The notes under the pieces are model-generated. The model ran no database searches. It was not told the origin of the DNA and saw only the letters and a program-made list of their open reading frames with translations. From positions 1 through 53,867 of the forward strand of contig JAEPMD010000014.1 in assembly GCA_017644105.1 (NCBI GenBank): DNA of 53,867 bases. Direction: 5' to 3'. Positions 8,862 to 18,200 of this stretch are shown piece by piece. Both the position numbers and the translations under genes were made by a program. Position 1 is the first letter of the stretch. Each line of letters opens with the position of its first letter. Source of the DNA: Rhizobiaceae bacterium (GTDB lineage Bacteria; Pseudomonadota; Alphaproteobacteria; Rhizobiales; Rhizobiaceae).

Positions 8862-8896
8862 TACATGCAAGTTGTATTGCGTAGTGGTGTGTGAGT

Positions 8897-10699
8897 ATGA
8901 GTAATTTTAAGTTGTCTCAGCCAAAAAGGGTTGTTCTTAAAACACTAGCAGCTGTGTTCTTAGCTGGCACAGTTGCAGGCTGTAGCTCTGATTTATCCCG
9001 GTTTTCTTACTATCAAGCTCTAAATAGTGATGATTTAACGACTGCATCGGTTAAAACGCCACATGCAGGAAGCTTGGCGCCAATTGGTGTGGGAACACAA
9101 TCTTTCCCTGGTGATAACCGTCAACCAGTTCGCAGTTCAGTGCAGCAAGTCGCGACTGCAGCACCTCAGCAAGCTTATCCTGGTGATGTATACACGCCTC
9201 AGCAAAATTCAGCTCCGCTTTACACAGCTTCAATTCCAACAACTCAGCCGGTTGTCAATCAGCCAGTTAAATCTCCTGTTGTTGCGCAGCCAGTGGTAAC
9301 TGCTCCCATTGTTCGCCAACCGATCACAGCTGCGCCCGCGGTGACGCAACCTGTGCAGACGCCAACACGTACACCGTTGGTTGATCGCGTGCGCGCTGCA
9401 TTGACGAAAAAGAAAAAGCCAACATTGGAAACAACGGTTGAAAGCGCATCGGTTCAAAGAATGCCGATCATTCGGCCAATTAACCAGCCAGATGTTGATA
9501 CACAGATTGTAACGGGTGCTGTTGCGCCTGCTGCTGCAAGCGGCCCGGTTAATGTCGTCCCAATGGCGCCAGATCCAATGGTCACGGGTTCTATTCCAGA
9601 CAAAGCAAAAGTAAGCCGCGGTGGTTGGTCTACACAAAATGGCACGCGTGTGACGTTGGGTGAGGGCGAGACAGTTTACAATCTATCGCGCCGCTATGGT
9701 GTACCAGCTGCTGAAATTTTAAATGCCAATGGCATTCGAGATTCACGCACATTAAAAGTTGGGCAAACATTGATCATCCCAATTTATGTCTATTCACAAG
9801 CTGCAACAGTATCTGCGCCAGATAATGATCCGCTGACCAAATCAGCCTATTCGCATTCTGGTAGCCGTACATTATTCCCTAATGGTTCAGCCGCTCCAAT
9901 TCCAGTGAGCCGCGTTGAAACGGCTTCTCTGACACAGTCTCCATCGCCATTGGATACGTCAAAGCCAGTAAGACAAGCTGCGCCAAGCACAACAAATACA
10001 ATTGGTTCTGATCAATACACCGTTGTTTCAGGTGATACGCTCAATCGGATCGCATATAAACACGGTGTGACAGTTGCGGCATTAAAAGCTGCGAATAACA
10101 TCAAGACATCGAATATTCGCATCGGTCAGAAGCTTGTTATTCCATCAAAAGTCTATGAGAATTTAGCACCTGATCAGACAACAACAGCTTCAGTGACTAA
10201 AGTTGAGACGAAAAAGGTAACAACAACTCCGGTTACCGCAAGCATATCGTCTACAAACAACGATAAAATTACTGAAACCGCGAAAGTCGACAGCAATGTC
10301 GCAGCGCCGGCGAAAACTGGCATTAGTAAGCTGCGCTGGCCGGCTAAAGGCCAAATTGCATCAAGCTTTGGCGGCAAAACTGATGACGGTAAACGTAATG
10401 ACGGTCTGGATATTCTCTTGCCAGAAGGCACGGATGTGAAAGCAGCAGAAAACGGCGTTGTGATTTATGCCAGCCACGGACTCAAAGGCTATGGCAATAC
10501 AGTCCTTGTGCGTCATGACGGTGATATCGTTACGGTTTATGCCCATGCGAAAAGCTTGAATGTGAAACGCGGCGATAAAGTACAACGCGGCCAAGTAATT
10601 GCCCAAAGTGGCATGACTGGAACGGCAAAACGTCCGAAATTGCATTTTGAAGTGCGTAAAAACGCTACGCCGCAAAATCCGATCAAATTCCTAGAATAA
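8897..10699 (+). CDS. NlpD/DipM-like lipoprotein: two LysM domains plus degenerate M23 domain
   Basis: Envelope protein expected to bind peptidoglycan and activate amidases at division. The chosen start is ATG 8897 (a GTG at 8891 is in frame). A lipoprotein signal with lipobox 'GTVAGC' puts the lipidated Cys at 29. A Pro/Thr/Val-rich linker is followed by LysM 1 (about 251-294), LysM 2 (about 373-415) and a C-terminal LytM/M23 domain (478-600). The catalytic set is incomplete: the usual HxxxD is 'NDGLD' (Asn501, Asp505) and the usual HxH is 'KLH' (Lys581, His583). This matches E. coli NlpD, an activator without hydrolase activity. It is downstream of surE-pcm, as nlpD is in E. coli, but no rpoS follows. 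NlpD function is inferred. Confidence 0.85.
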   Translation: MSNFKLSQPKRVVLKTLAAVFLAGTVAGCSSDLSRFSYYQALNSDDLTTASVKTPHAGSLAPIGVGTQSFPGDNRQPVRSSVQQVATAAPQQAYPGDVYTPQQNSAPLYTASIPTTQPVVNQPVKSPVVAQPVVTAPIVRQPITAAPAVTQPVQTPTRTPLVDRVRAALTKKKKPTLETTVESASVQRMPIIRPINQPDVDTQIVTGAVAPAAASGPVNVVPMAPDPMVTGSIPDKAKVSRGGWSTQNGTRVTLGEGETVYNLSRRYGVPAAEILNANGIRDSRTLKVGQTLIIPIYVYSQAATVSAPDNDPLTKSAYSHSGSRTLFPNGSAAPIPVSRVETASLTQSPSPLDTSKPVRQAAPSTTNTIGSDQYTVVSGDTLNRIAYKHGVTVAALKAANNIKTSNIRIGQKLVIPSKVYENLAPDQTTTASVTKVETKKVTTTPVTASISSTNNDKITETAKVDSNVAAPAKTGISKLRWPAKGQIASSFGGKTDDGKRNDGLDILLPEGTDVKAAENGVVIYASHGLKGYGNTVLVRHDGDIVTVYAHAKSLNVKRGDKVQRGQVIAQSGMTGTAKRPKLHFEVRKNATPQNPIKFLE

Positions 10700-10728
10700 T
10701 CTCACCCCTCCAGGTGAAAGTAGGTGGG

Positions 10729-10756
10729 AAAACCTGTCTGAATAGGCAGGTTTTTT
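10729..10756 (+). terminator. intrinsic terminator after the nlpD-like gene
   Basis: ACCTGTCT / AGGCAGGT stem (one G-U pair) with a GAAT loop, followed by six T. It lies 30 nt after the stop codon at 10699. It is also just beyond the 3' end of the converging DUF815 gene and may serve both sides, though the T-run favours the plus strand. Confidence 0.85.
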
Positions 10757-10766
10757 CATATTTGGG

Positions 10767-11636
10767 CTAAGTGTTGATCTGCTTATTGAGGCGGCCCGCC
10801 AAATCTTGAATGAATTGCCACGCCACACGTCCAGAGCGTGCGCCTCGCGTCGTGGCCCAGGTGAGTGATTGCGCGCGCAGATCATCTCGGTCAATCTCAA
10901 GCCCATAATGATCGGCATAGCCATAGATCATGCTTAGATAATCATCCTGATCACATTTGTGGAATCCGAGCCATAAACCAAACCGATCAGACAGCGAGAC
11001 CTTTTCTTCCACTGCTTCAGCCGGGTTAATCGCAGTTGAGCGTTCATTTTCCATCATATCGCGCGGTAATAAGTGACGGCGATTGGATGTGGCATAAAAG
11101 ATCACATTTTCTGGTCGTCCTTCGATCCCGCCATCCAAAGCAGCTTTAAGTGACTTATATGCTGTATCATCATGATCAAACGACAAATCATCACAAAACA
11201 GGATAAAGCGATGTTCACTATCTCGCAAAATGTTCAAGAGAGCAGGTAGGGTATTGATATCTTCGCGGTGAATTTCAACGAGCTTCAGCTTTGTGCCTTG
11301 CTTTAAATTGGTGTCCGCATGTACGGATTTGACCAAAGAGGATTTGCCCATGCCGCGTGCACCCCACAATAGTGTGTTGTTCGCAGGCAGAGCTTTGGCA
11401 AATCGCTCTGTGTTTTCCACCAATATATCCCGCACGTGATCGACCCCTTTTATCAAGGCAATTTCTATGCGGTTCGGCTTAGCTACAGGCTGAAGATAAA
11501 GTTGTTCGGGTGACCATACGAAACAATCGGCCGAATCAAGGTCGTTTTGCTTGGCAATTTTAGGCGCAAGCGACTGAACAGTCTCGCGCAGCAATTTTAT
11601 TTCGGAAAGCAGTTCCTCAACTTTAAAATCATTCAT
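10767..11636 (-). CDS. DUF815-family AAA+ ATP-binding protein
   Basis: Cytoplasmic P-loop ATPase of unknown function, conserved in alphaproteobacteria and elsewhere. Visible: Walker A 'LLWGARGMGKSSLVK' (about 88-102), Walker B 'FILFCDDLSF', and sensor-like 'VIFYATSNRRHLLPRDM'. The N-terminal 'LAPKIAKQNDLDSADCFVW' stretch is family-typical. 289 aa is normal length. It is transcribed away from yajC and shares a 200-bp divergent intergenic region. The role is not established; remodelling of an unknown client is a guess. Confidence 0.85.
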   Translation of the reverse strand: MNDFKVEELLSEIKLLRETVQSLAPKIAKQNDLDSADCFVWSPEQLYLQPVAKPNRIEIALIKGVDHVRDILVENTERFAKALPANNTLLWGARGMGKSSLVKSVHADTNLKQGTKLKLVEIHREDINTLPALLNILRDSEHRFILFCDDLSFDHDDTAYKSLKAALDGGIEGRPENVIFYATSNRRHLLPRDMMENERSTAINPAEAVEEKVSLSDRFGLWLGFHKCDQDDYLSMIYGYADHYGLEIDRDDLRAQSLTWATTRGARSGRVAWQFIQDLAGRLNKQINT

Positions 11637-11748
11637 TTATTTGACCTCGAATTCACTTCAAGGCGTTGATTATCAAATTAACTTGCTTTAGCACAGGCGT
11701 AATTTACGTTAAGTGCTTGAAAATAGCGATTTGATGATGCCTTTGCCG

Positions 11749-11776
11749 TTGCAATCACACCATTGAACACTATATT
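11749..11776 (+). promoter_or_regulatory. possible sigma-70-type promoter for yajC-secDF
   Basis: TTGCAA (11749-11754), a 16-base spacer, and TATATT (11771-11776) lie about 60 bp upstream of the yajC ATG in the divergent yajC/DUF815 gap. Two mismatches to the -35 consensus; assigned by eye. Confidence 0.4.
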
Positions 11777-11836
11777 CCGCTCAACAATATTTATAATTTC
11801 TAATTTCGGGCGATATGCCTTTAGGGAGCTTGTTTT

Positions 11837-12172
11837 ATGTTTATTACTCCAGCTTATGCACAATCAGCAGCCGGTGGCGGTGGGGATGTTTTCGGTATTT
11901 TGGTACCACTGCTTTTGATTATGCCAATTTGGTATTTCCTGCTTATTCGCCCACAGCAAAAACAGCGTAAAGCGCATCTTGAGAAAATCACAAATATCCG
12001 ACGTGGTGACCAGATTGTGACTGGCGGCGGTATCGTTGGTAAAGTCACGAAAATCATCGATGGCGATGTTGAAGTTGAAATGGAAGTGTCAGATGGCACC
12101 AAAATGCGTGTTGTTCGTGCTATGATTGCCGATGTTCGCAGCAAGGGTGAACCTGTTAAAGACAAGAAATAA
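11837..12172 (+). CDS. yajC: preprotein translocase subunit YajC
   Basis: Small single-span partner of SecDF in the Sec holo-translocon. The N-terminal 'MFITPAYAQ' segment, a membrane helix at about 20-38 ending in 'FLLIRPQQKQRKAH', and the cytoplasmic 'RRGDQIVTGGGIVGKVTKI' domain are all standard. 111 aa. Start codon context is GGGAGCTTGTTTT. secDF begins 45 bp downstream on the same strand. Confidence 0.95.
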   Translation: MFITPAYAQSAAGGGGDVFGILVPLLLIMPIWYFLLIRPQQKQRKAHLEKITNIRRGDQIVTGGGIVGKVTKIIDGDVEVEMEVSDGTKMRVVRAMIADVRSKGEPVKDKK

Positions 12173-12217
12173 GTCTTTTTCACCTTTCAAAATTTCCGAA
12201 ACTAATTCGAGATCAAT

Positions 12218-14797
12218 ATGCTCTATTTTGCCCGTTGGAAAACAACCCTCATTTGGATGGCCGTCTTTATAAGCGCGGTAATCGCGATCCCAAATCTGTT
12301 TTCTGAAAAACAGCTTGAAGCGTTTCCTGATTGGATGCCAAAAGGTCAGGTAACTTTGGGCCTTGATTTGCAGGGCGGTTCGCATCTTCTTCTCAGATTA
12401 GAGCGTAACGGAATTATTGAAGATCGTTTGCAGACAACGCGGGACGATATTCGCCGTTTGTTGCGTGCTGAGCAGCTTGGCTATACTGGCCTTGCAGCTG
12501 CAGGACAGTCTGTTCAAGTGCGTATTCGTAATGCGGATGATGTGGAACAGGCAAAACAAGCGCTTAATGAGCTGTTGCAGCCAGTAGATGCTGGATTGTT
12601 GGGCGGCGGTGCAATTCGTGAGATCACATTAGAAGAGCCGCAAGCAGGCCTTTTACGCTTGTCCTTAACAGATGAAGGCATTGACTATCGCGTCACATCA
12701 GCGGTTGCGCAATCCATCGAAGTTATTCGTAAACGCGTTGATGAATTGGGAACAACAGAGCCAGCTATTCAGCGTCAAGGTTCTGACCGGATTTTGGTTC
12801 AGGTCCCAGGTCTTGATGACCCGCAGCGTCTGAAAGAGCTTTTGGGCCAAACAGCGAAGCTGACCTTCCGTATGGTGGATATCACCATGCCAGTCGAAGA
12901 AGCGATGAATGGTCGACCACCAGCGACATCGGAAGTATTGCCGGGTGTAGAAGGTGGTGATGCGCCATTTTATCTCATCCAGCGCAGTGTCTTGGTGTCT
13001 GGTGAGAATTTGGTGGATGCACAAGCTGGTTTCTCACAACAAACCAATGAGCCAATTGTAACCTTTAGGTTTGATACCAAAGGTGCTCAGCGCTTTGGTG
13101 CCGCTACGCAAGCCAATGTTGGCCTACCATTTGCGATCGTACTTGATGATCAGGTGATATCAGCGCCACGCATTAATGAACCGATCTTGGGTGGTTCTGG
13201 ACAAATTTCAGGTAATTTCACGGTTCAAGAAGCCAATGATCTTGCAATTCTTTTGCGCGCAGGTGCATTGCCTGCAGAACTCACAATCATTGAAGAACGA
13301 ACAGTTGGCCCAAGCTTGGGTGCAGATTCGATCGCTGCTGGTAAAATCGCCGGTATTATCGGTGGTATTTTGGTCATCGGTTTCATGATCCTTGCCTATG
13401 GCATGTTGGGTGTAGTGGCTAATATTGCACTGATTGCCAACGTGACCATGTTGATGGCGATCCTAACTTTGTTTGGTGCTACGCTCACATTGCCTGGTAT
13501 TGCCGGTATCGTTTTGACCGTTGGTATGGCGGTGGATTCCAATGTTTTGATTTACGAGCGTATTCGCGAGGAAGCGCGGGCAGGGCGCAATCTCATTCAA
13601 GCAATTGAAGCAGGCTTTGCGCGTGCGTTCACAACGATTTTGGATGCGAATATCACAACCTTGATCGCGGCTGCGATTTTGTTCTTCGTTGGAACCGGCC
13701 CGGTTAAAGGTTTTGCCGTCACATTGACCATTGGTATTATCACAACAGTGTTCTCAGCCTTTACGCTGACACGTTGGATGATGGCGTTTTGGTTCAAGCA
13801 TAAACGTCCAAAAGCGTTGCCAGATGGTCTGCTTGGCAAATTGCCACGTGAATTTAATCTCAAATTTATGAAGTTCCGAAATTGGGCGTTTTTATCCTCT
13901 GCTGCTGCGGCGATCGCATCAGTCGCGCTCTTTGTTGTCGTCGATATGAATTACGGCATCGACTTTAAAGGTGGCTCGATCATCGAGGTAAAATCTCAGG
14001 ACGGACCTGCTGATTTGGGCGATATCCGTGCACGCATGTCTGAGCTTAATCTCGGTGATGTGCAGGTGCAGGAATTTGGCTCTCCGGAAGAAGTCTTGAT
14101 CCGAGTGCAAGCACAAGATGGCAGCGAAACAGCTGAGCAAAATGTTGTGACAGTTGTTCGTGCAGAGCTTGGGGATGAATATGAATTCCGCCGTGTTGAA
14201 GTTGTTGGACCGACAGTATCAGCTGAGCTTGCACGCGATGGTACGTTAGCTGTTGCTGGCGCGCTCTTTGCGATTTTGATCTATATTTGGCTCAGATTTG
14301 AGTGGCAATTTGCCATTGGTGCGGTTGTCGCAACCTTCCACGATGTGGTGCTGACCATCGGAATATTCGTGATATCGGGGGTAGAGTTTAACCTCTCCAG
14401 TGTCGCGGCGGTTCTAACGATTGTGGGGTATTCGCTCAACGATACCGTGGTGGTTTATGACAGGGTGCGTGAAAACTTGCGGCGATATAAGAAACGTCCG
14501 CTGGAAAGCCTTCTAGATCTGTCCGTCAATCAGATGCTGTCACGTACAATCCTAACATCGGTGACCACGCTTCTCGCATTGATGGCGCTATATCTCTTCG
14601 GTGGTGAAGTTATTCAGTCCTTCACATTCGCTATGATCTTTGGTGTGTTGATTGGTACATATTCATCGACCTTCATCGCAGCGCCAATTCTTATTCTCTT
14701 CAATCTTCGTCCGGAAGATTTCCGCAAAGGTCTTGATGAGAAAAAAGAAAAGCGTGACGAAACCGAAGGCACAATGCCAATTCATTTTGACACTTAA
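12218..14797 (+). CDS. secDF: fused protein translocase SecD-SecF
   Basis: Proton-motive-force-driven component that pulls exported proteins through SecYEG. It is a single 859-residue chain: the SecD half (1 to about 510) starts with a transmembrane helix, then 'LGLDLQGGSHLLL' and the P1 periplasmic domain. The SecF half follows a linker near 530-545 and contains 'NYGIDFKGGSIIEV' and 'YSLNDTVVVYDRVREN'. 'GMAVDSNVLIYERIREE' is the conserved SecD TM4 region with the functionally important Asp. Fusion of SecD and SecF is common in alphaproteobacteria. The stop overlaps the next start by one base (TAATG). Confidence 0.96.
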   Translation: MLYFARWKTTLIWMAVFISAVIAIPNLFSEKQLEAFPDWMPKGQVTLGLDLQGGSHLLLRLERNGIIEDRLQTTRDDIRRLLRAEQLGYTGLAAAGQSVQVRIRNADDVEQAKQALNELLQPVDAGLLGGGAIREITLEEPQAGLLRLSLTDEGIDYRVTSAVAQSIEVIRKRVDELGTTEPAIQRQGSDRILVQVPGLDDPQRLKELLGQTAKLTFRMVDITMPVEEAMNGRPPATSEVLPGVEGGDAPFYLIQRSVLVSGENLVDAQAGFSQQTNEPIVTFRFDTKGAQRFGAATQANVGLPFAIVLDDQVISAPRINEPILGGSGQISGNFTVQEANDLAILLRAGALPAELTIIEERTVGPSLGADSIAAGKIAGIIGGILVIGFMILAYGMLGVVANIALIANVTMLMAILTLFGATLTLPGIAGIVLTVGMAVDSNVLIYERIREEARAGRNLIQAIEAGFARAFTTILDANITTLIAAAILFFVGTGPVKGFAVTLTIGIITTVFSAFTLTRWMMAFWFKHKRPKALPDGLLGKLPREFNLKFMKFRNWAFLSSAAAAIASVALFVVVDMNYGIDFKGGSIIEVKSQDGPADLGDIRARMSELNLGDVQVQEFGSPEEVLIRVQAQDGSETAEQNVVTVVRAELGDEYEFRRVEVVGPTVSAELARDGTLAVAGALFAILIYIWLRFEWQFAIGAVVATFHDVVLTIGIFVISGVEFNLSSVAAVLTIVGYSLNDTVVVYDRVRENLRRYKKRPLESLLDLSVNQMLSRTILTSVTTLLALMALYLFGGEVIQSFTFAMIFGVLIGTYSSTFIAAPILILFNLRPEDFRKGLDEKKEKRDETEGTMPIHFDT

Positions 14798-15207
14798 TGA
14801 TTGACGAGAACGCACATATCCCAGATGCTGCTTTGCAGATGCGTGAAGCCCATTTTCCAGGTCGCGCACCGATTGATGCCTATGGCAATGGTGGTTTTCG
14901 TTTTGCTGATATGTCTCATGTTGGGTCGCTGATTTGTTTGCCATCTGGCATTTACGGATGGAATGTTGATGCGGACACGGATCTGACCGTTGAAATGTTT
15001 TCCAAAGTGCTGGAAGAAGTCTCTGATTTAGAGGTGTTTTTGCTTGGTACAGGGCAGGACATCCGCATGATGCCCAAGGCCTTGAAAGAAGCTTTGCGTG
15101 ATGCCCAGGTGTCGAGTGATCCGATGAATACGGGTGCCGCTGTACGAACATATAACGTGCTTTTGGCCGAATCGCGCGCAGTGGGTGCGGCCTTTATTGC
15201 GGTTTAG
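14797..15207 (+). CDS. Mth938-like (NDUFAF3-type) protein
   Basis: 136-residue protein of the Mth938/DUF498 fold. The core 'FRFADMSHVGSLICLPSGIY' and 'VFLLGTGQDIRMMPKALKEA' followed by 'MNTGAAVRTYNVLLAESR' are family hallmarks. The mitochondrial member NDUFAF3 is a complex I assembly factor; the bacterial role is inferred by homology. Translation is coupled to secDF by a one-base overlap. The next gene, only 4 bp away, is of the NDUFAF6 type, another complex I assembly factor family. Confidence 0.85.
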   Translation: MIDENAHIPDAALQMREAHFPGRAPIDAYGNGGFRFADMSHVGSLICLPSGIYGWNVDADTDLTVEMFSKVLEEVSDLEVFLLGTGQDIRMMPKALKEALRDAQVSSDPMNTGAAVRTYNVLLAESRAVGAAFIAV

Positions 15208-15211
15208 GTCC

Positions 15212-16060
15212 ATGGAGATCGACGAAAACCTCATTTCAAATCACCTTCGCGAGCATGACAAACATCGATTCTTATCCAGTTTGTTGATGTCAGATGACAT
15301 CCGAACACCGATTTCGGTTTTATATGCTTTTAATGCAGAAGTTTCTCGCATTCGGGATTTGATTAAAGAACCTTTGCCGGGTGAGATCAGGCTGCAATGG
15401 TGGCGGGAAGTCACGGCAGAATCAGCGCGGAAAGAGGAGGCCGCGGCCAATCCTTTAGCTTCTGCTCTTAATCAAGTTATTGATCAATATGAAATAAATC
15501 GCACCAGCTTTGATGGTTATTGCCGCTCCCGCATTTTTGATCTTTATGATGATCCTATGCCCGATAAGCTGACCTATGAGGGATATTGCGGTGAAACGGC
15601 ATCGACCCTTTTGCAATGGTCTTGTCAGATTATTGATTCTGATATTGCAAAAACAACGGCAAATGCCTGTGGGCATGGGGGGATTGCTCAATCTGTTGCC
15701 GGGCATTTGGCGCTGTTGCCGCAACATATTGCTCGTGGGCAGGTATATATTCCGCTGGAGTTCATGAAGGATTTGAATGTCGATCGTATGCAATTCTTAT
15801 CTGGTAAAGATGAGGGCAAAATAACCGAAATTCTGAACTTGTTTACAGATTTCGGCGAAATGCACCTAAGCAAGGCGCGAGATGAGATTGAGAAGCTTCC
15901 AGACGCTATGTGTCAGGCATTTTTGCCGCTGGCGTCGACTGAACGTATTTATAAGCGGACACGAAAAGCAGGCGCTCAAGCTTTATCAACTTCTGTTGCG
16001 CCGCCAGCATGGCTCAGCCAATGGGACTTGTGGCAGAGCAAAAGAAAAGGCATGATCTGA
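15212..16060 (+). CDS. squalene/phytoene synthase-like protein (NDUFAF6-type)
   Basis: 282 aa from the ATG at 15212, chosen because longer reading would overlap the upstream gene by 70 bp. The fold is that of trans-isoprenyl-diphosphate synthases, with 'SVLYAFNAEVSRIRDLIKEP' and 'GEIRLQWWREV' as in NDUFAF6. The first Asp-rich metal motif of true squalene/phytoene synthases (DxxxD) is absent: the corresponding helix reads 'NAEVSRIRD'. Catalytic prenyl transfer is therefore doubtful. The neighbouring NDUFAF3-type gene suggests a shared job in respiratory complex I assembly (inference). No carotenoid or hopanoid genes are nearby. Confidence 0.8.
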   Translation: MEIDENLISNHLREHDKHRFLSSLLMSDDIRTPISVLYAFNAEVSRIRDLIKEPLPGEIRLQWWREVTAESARKEEAAANPLASALNQVIDQYEINRTSFDGYCRSRIFDLYDDPMPDKLTYEGYCGETASTLLQWSCQIIDSDIAKTTANACGHGGIAQSVAGHLALLPQHIARGQVYIPLEFMKDLNVDRMQFLSGKDEGKITEILNLFTDFGEMHLSKARDEIEKLPDAMCQAFLPLASTERIYKRTRKAGAQALSTSVAPPAWLSQWDLWQSKRKGMI

Positions 16061-16101
16061 CCAAGATCATCAACGTTTTGTCGCAGGTTTAGGTTTATCG
16101 C

Positions 16102-16557
16102 GTGGAAAATCTAGCAAATTATATTTTTATTGGATCGATCATAGCGATTTGCCTGCTTGTTTTGCGGATCAATCGACGTCGCGATAACGGTTTGGTGCGC
16201 GACCCAGGGGAAGCATTAGTAGAATTTGGCAATGCCTATCCAAAAGAAGCCATTCGTGGCGCTCTCATGGACAAATCAGGAAGAATGACTTTCATGCGAT
16301 TGGCCGATGGAAAAACAGGTCTGACTGAGATTGTTGGTAATGCTTGGGTTGTGCGAATCATCGAACCCAATGAAGTTGAGGTCGATTTAACCGAAAGCGG
16401 TGATGGTCTCATCCTCAAATTTGAAGAAGACAGCATGATCGGTGGCGAATATCAGTTTGCATCGCCCGAAGATGCCGCGGAAGTTTCAATGTGGATATGC
16501 GGCAGCTTCGGCCTTAAAATGGCCGAAACTTTGGATGAATTGAAATCTGAAGATTAA
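16102..16557 (+). CDS. conserved hypothetical membrane-anchored protein
   Basis: 151 residues from GTG 16102. One N-terminal membrane helix (about 7-22, '[15 protein letters not shown]') is followed by a basic cluster and a 120-residue soluble domain rich in acidic residues. I do not recognise a characterised family. It follows the NDUFAF6-type gene by 41 bp on the same strand and may belong to that transcript. Its last codon overlaps the last codon of the convergent trmFO by 2-3 bases (TTAA shared at 16554-16557). Confidence 0.7.
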   Translation: MENLANYIFIGSIIAICLLVLRINRRRDNGLVRDPGEALVEFGNAYPKEAIRGALMDKSGRMTFMRLADGKTGLTEIVGNAWVVRIIEPNEVEVDLTESGDGLILKFEEDSMIGGEYQFASPEDAAEVSMWICGSFGLKMAETLDELKSED

Positions 16558-17978
16558 ATATTGCTGGCGTCCAACCAGGATTTGCAGTCGCGCAAGGCGC
16601 GGGCGCATAGACCTTGTTTTTTCGCGATACGCTTTTCTTTACGGCGCCATTTTTTTCCATCGGGCGGAGCAGGGTAATCTTCGTCTGCTAGCGGCGGAAA
16701 TAGACCTAAATTCACGTTCATTGGCTGGAATGAGCGTTTTTTCGGTTCATGATCGGTCACAATATGCCCGCCAGTGATATGATTGGATAAGGCGCCAAAA
16801 GCCGTTGTTGCTGGCGGCATATCAAGTTCAACGCCCAGGCGCTCAGCCGCACAATAACGGCCTGTGAGCAATCCCATCGCTGCACTTTCGACATAGCCCT
16901 CACATCCGGTGATTTGACCCGCGAATCGCAACCCTTTTTTAGATTTTAGCTGCAGCGTATTATCGAGCAATTGGGGTGAATTAAGATATGTATTGCGATG
17001 CAAGCCGCCCAATCGGGCGAATTCTGCATTTTCCAGCCCTGGAATTTTGCGCAGGATATCCGTTTGCGCGCCATATCTCAGCTTGGTTTGAAACCCGACC
17101 ATATTATAAAGGGTTCCAAGGGCATTATCCTGACGTAATTGCACTACCGCATAGGGTTTGACATCTGGATTATGTGCATTTGTCAGCCCCATTGGCTTCA
17201 TCGGGCCATGTCTTAAAGTCTCGCGACCTCGTTCTGCCATAACTTCGATCGGCAAACAGCCATCAAAATAGGGCGTGCCTTCCCATTCTTTGAAGTCGGT
17301 CGAATCGCCAGCAATCAATGCATCGATGAACGCGTTATATTGTTCTTCATTCATAGGGCAGTTGATATAATCTTTGCCCGTGCCGCCAGGACCAATTTTA
17401 TCGTAGCGTGATTGATACCAACAGATGTCCATATCGATGGTATCTGTGTGAATGATCGGCGCGATGGCATCAAAAAAGGCCAGAGCATCGCTATCTGTCT
17501 CAGTTTGAATGGCCTCAGCAAGATTTGCTGCCGTCAACGGACCGGTTGCGATGATGGTTTGATCCCAATCGCTGTCTGGCAACGTCCCAACTTCTTCGCG
17601 TTCAATCGTGATTAGCGGGTGTTTTTCTAATTCCTCGGTGACATTTTGCGAAAAACCCTCGCGATCAACAGCAAGCGCACCGCCGGCTGGTACTTGATTC
17701 GCATCTGCACAACGCATGATGAGCGAATTGGCCATGCGCATTTCTGCATGAAGCACGCCAACAGCATTGTTTTGCGAATCGTCGGATCGAAATGAATTAG
17801 AGCAAACGAGCTCCGCAAGGCCGTCTGTCTTATGGGCGTCTGTGGGTGTCACCGGGCGCATCTCATGAAGAATTACCGGGATATCGCGCGCAGCAATCTG
17901 CCAGGCTGCTTCTGAGCCCGCTAATCCGCCGCCGATAACATGCACTGGTTTGTGCGTAGAGTTTTGTGTTTTTGTCAT
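16554..17978 (-). CDS. trmFO: methylenetetrahydrofolate-tRNA (uracil-54-C5) methyltransferase
   Basis: Folate/FAD-dependent enzyme forming m5U54 in the T-loop of tRNA, using CH2-THF instead of SAM. The N-terminal FAD-binding motif '[17 protein letters not shown]' (13-29) is followed by the TrmFO-typical '[18 protein letters not shown]' and '[16 protein letters not shown]'. 474 aa is the expected length. The C-terminal end is tail-to-tail with the upstream plus-strand gene, sharing stop-codon bases. Upstream lies the sRNA array, separated by its terminator, so the promoter should lie within 17979-18076. Confidence 0.95.
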   Translation of the reverse strand: MTKTQNSTHKPVHVIGGGLAGSEAAWQIAARDIPVILHEMRPVTPTDAHKTDGLAELVCSNSFRSDDSQNNAVGVLHAEMRMANSLIMRCADANQVPAGGALAVDREGFSQNVTEELEKHPLITIEREEVGTLPDSDWDQTIIATGPLTAANLAEAIQTETDSDALAFFDAIAPIIHTDTIDMDICWYQSRYDKIGPGGTGKDYINCPMNEEQYNAFIDALIAGDSTDFKEWEGTPYFDGCLPIEVMAERGRETLRHGPMKPMGLTNAHNPDVKPYAVVQLRQDNALGTLYNMVGFQTKLRYGAQTDILRKIPGLENAEFARLGGLHRNTYLNSPQLLDNTLQLKSKKGLRFAGQITGCEGYVESAAMGLLTGRYCAAERLGVELDMPPATTAFGALSNHITGGHIVTDHEPKKRSFQPMNVNLGLFPPLADEDYPAPPDGKKWRRKEKRIAKKQGLCARALRDCKSWLDASNI

Positions 17979-18076
17979 GGATAGCTCTTTAAGCCAGCAA
18001 ACTTATTCTGTGAAGAGACTATCAAGACAAAAGTCCCTGTTCATTTACGTCTGAGTTTCGGAAATATCATCTGCGC

Positions 18077-18117
18077 AAAAAAATAGCGTACATTGCGGGA
18101 GGAGGTGCAATGAACGC
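18077..18117 (-). terminator. terminator hairpin F closing the sRNA array
   Basis: Minus strand: GCGTTCATTGC / GCAATGTACGC with one internal mismatch, loop carrying CCUCCUCCC, then TATTTTTTT. The last sRNA hairpin doubles as the intrinsic terminator. The opposite strand also has eight T after the stem, so plus-strand read-through would stop here too. Confidence 0.85.
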
Positions 18118-18200
18118 TTTTTTTTCGGCCAACAACTGGGAGGAGGATGTTGCCGGTCACATCGTGCAGCAATAGGAGGAGGATATTGCTGCCCCGAATT
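18077..18200 (-). repeat. second three-hairpin unit (D-E-F) of the sRNA array
   Basis: Also begins with AATTCGG (18200-18194), followed by the CAGCAAT/ATTGCTG hairpin, a linker ending in TGTGAC, then hairpins E and F. Compared with hairpin A, one stem pair is changed on both sides (G-C to A-U), a compensatory change. It ends in the terminator. Length 124 nt. Confidence 0.7.

Noticed and set aside
8891-8896. GTG at 8891 as start of the NlpD-like protein
   Set aside because: It adds only two residues; the ATG at 8897 gives a standard lipoprotein signal. Either is possible, with no change in function.
15134-15211. Earlier ATG for the squalene/phytoene synthase-like protein
   Set aside because: It would overlap the Mth938-like gene by over 70 bp and add residues not belonging to the fold; ATG 15212 is four bases after the upstream stop.
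18110-18175. 21-codon plus-strand frame with a perfect GGAGGAGG ribosome site (and a similar TTG frame from 18283)
   Set aside because: The ribosome-like site is the complement of the sRNA loop motif. The shared WEED residues come from reading through that motif. The T8 after hairpin F would stop plus-strand transcripts.
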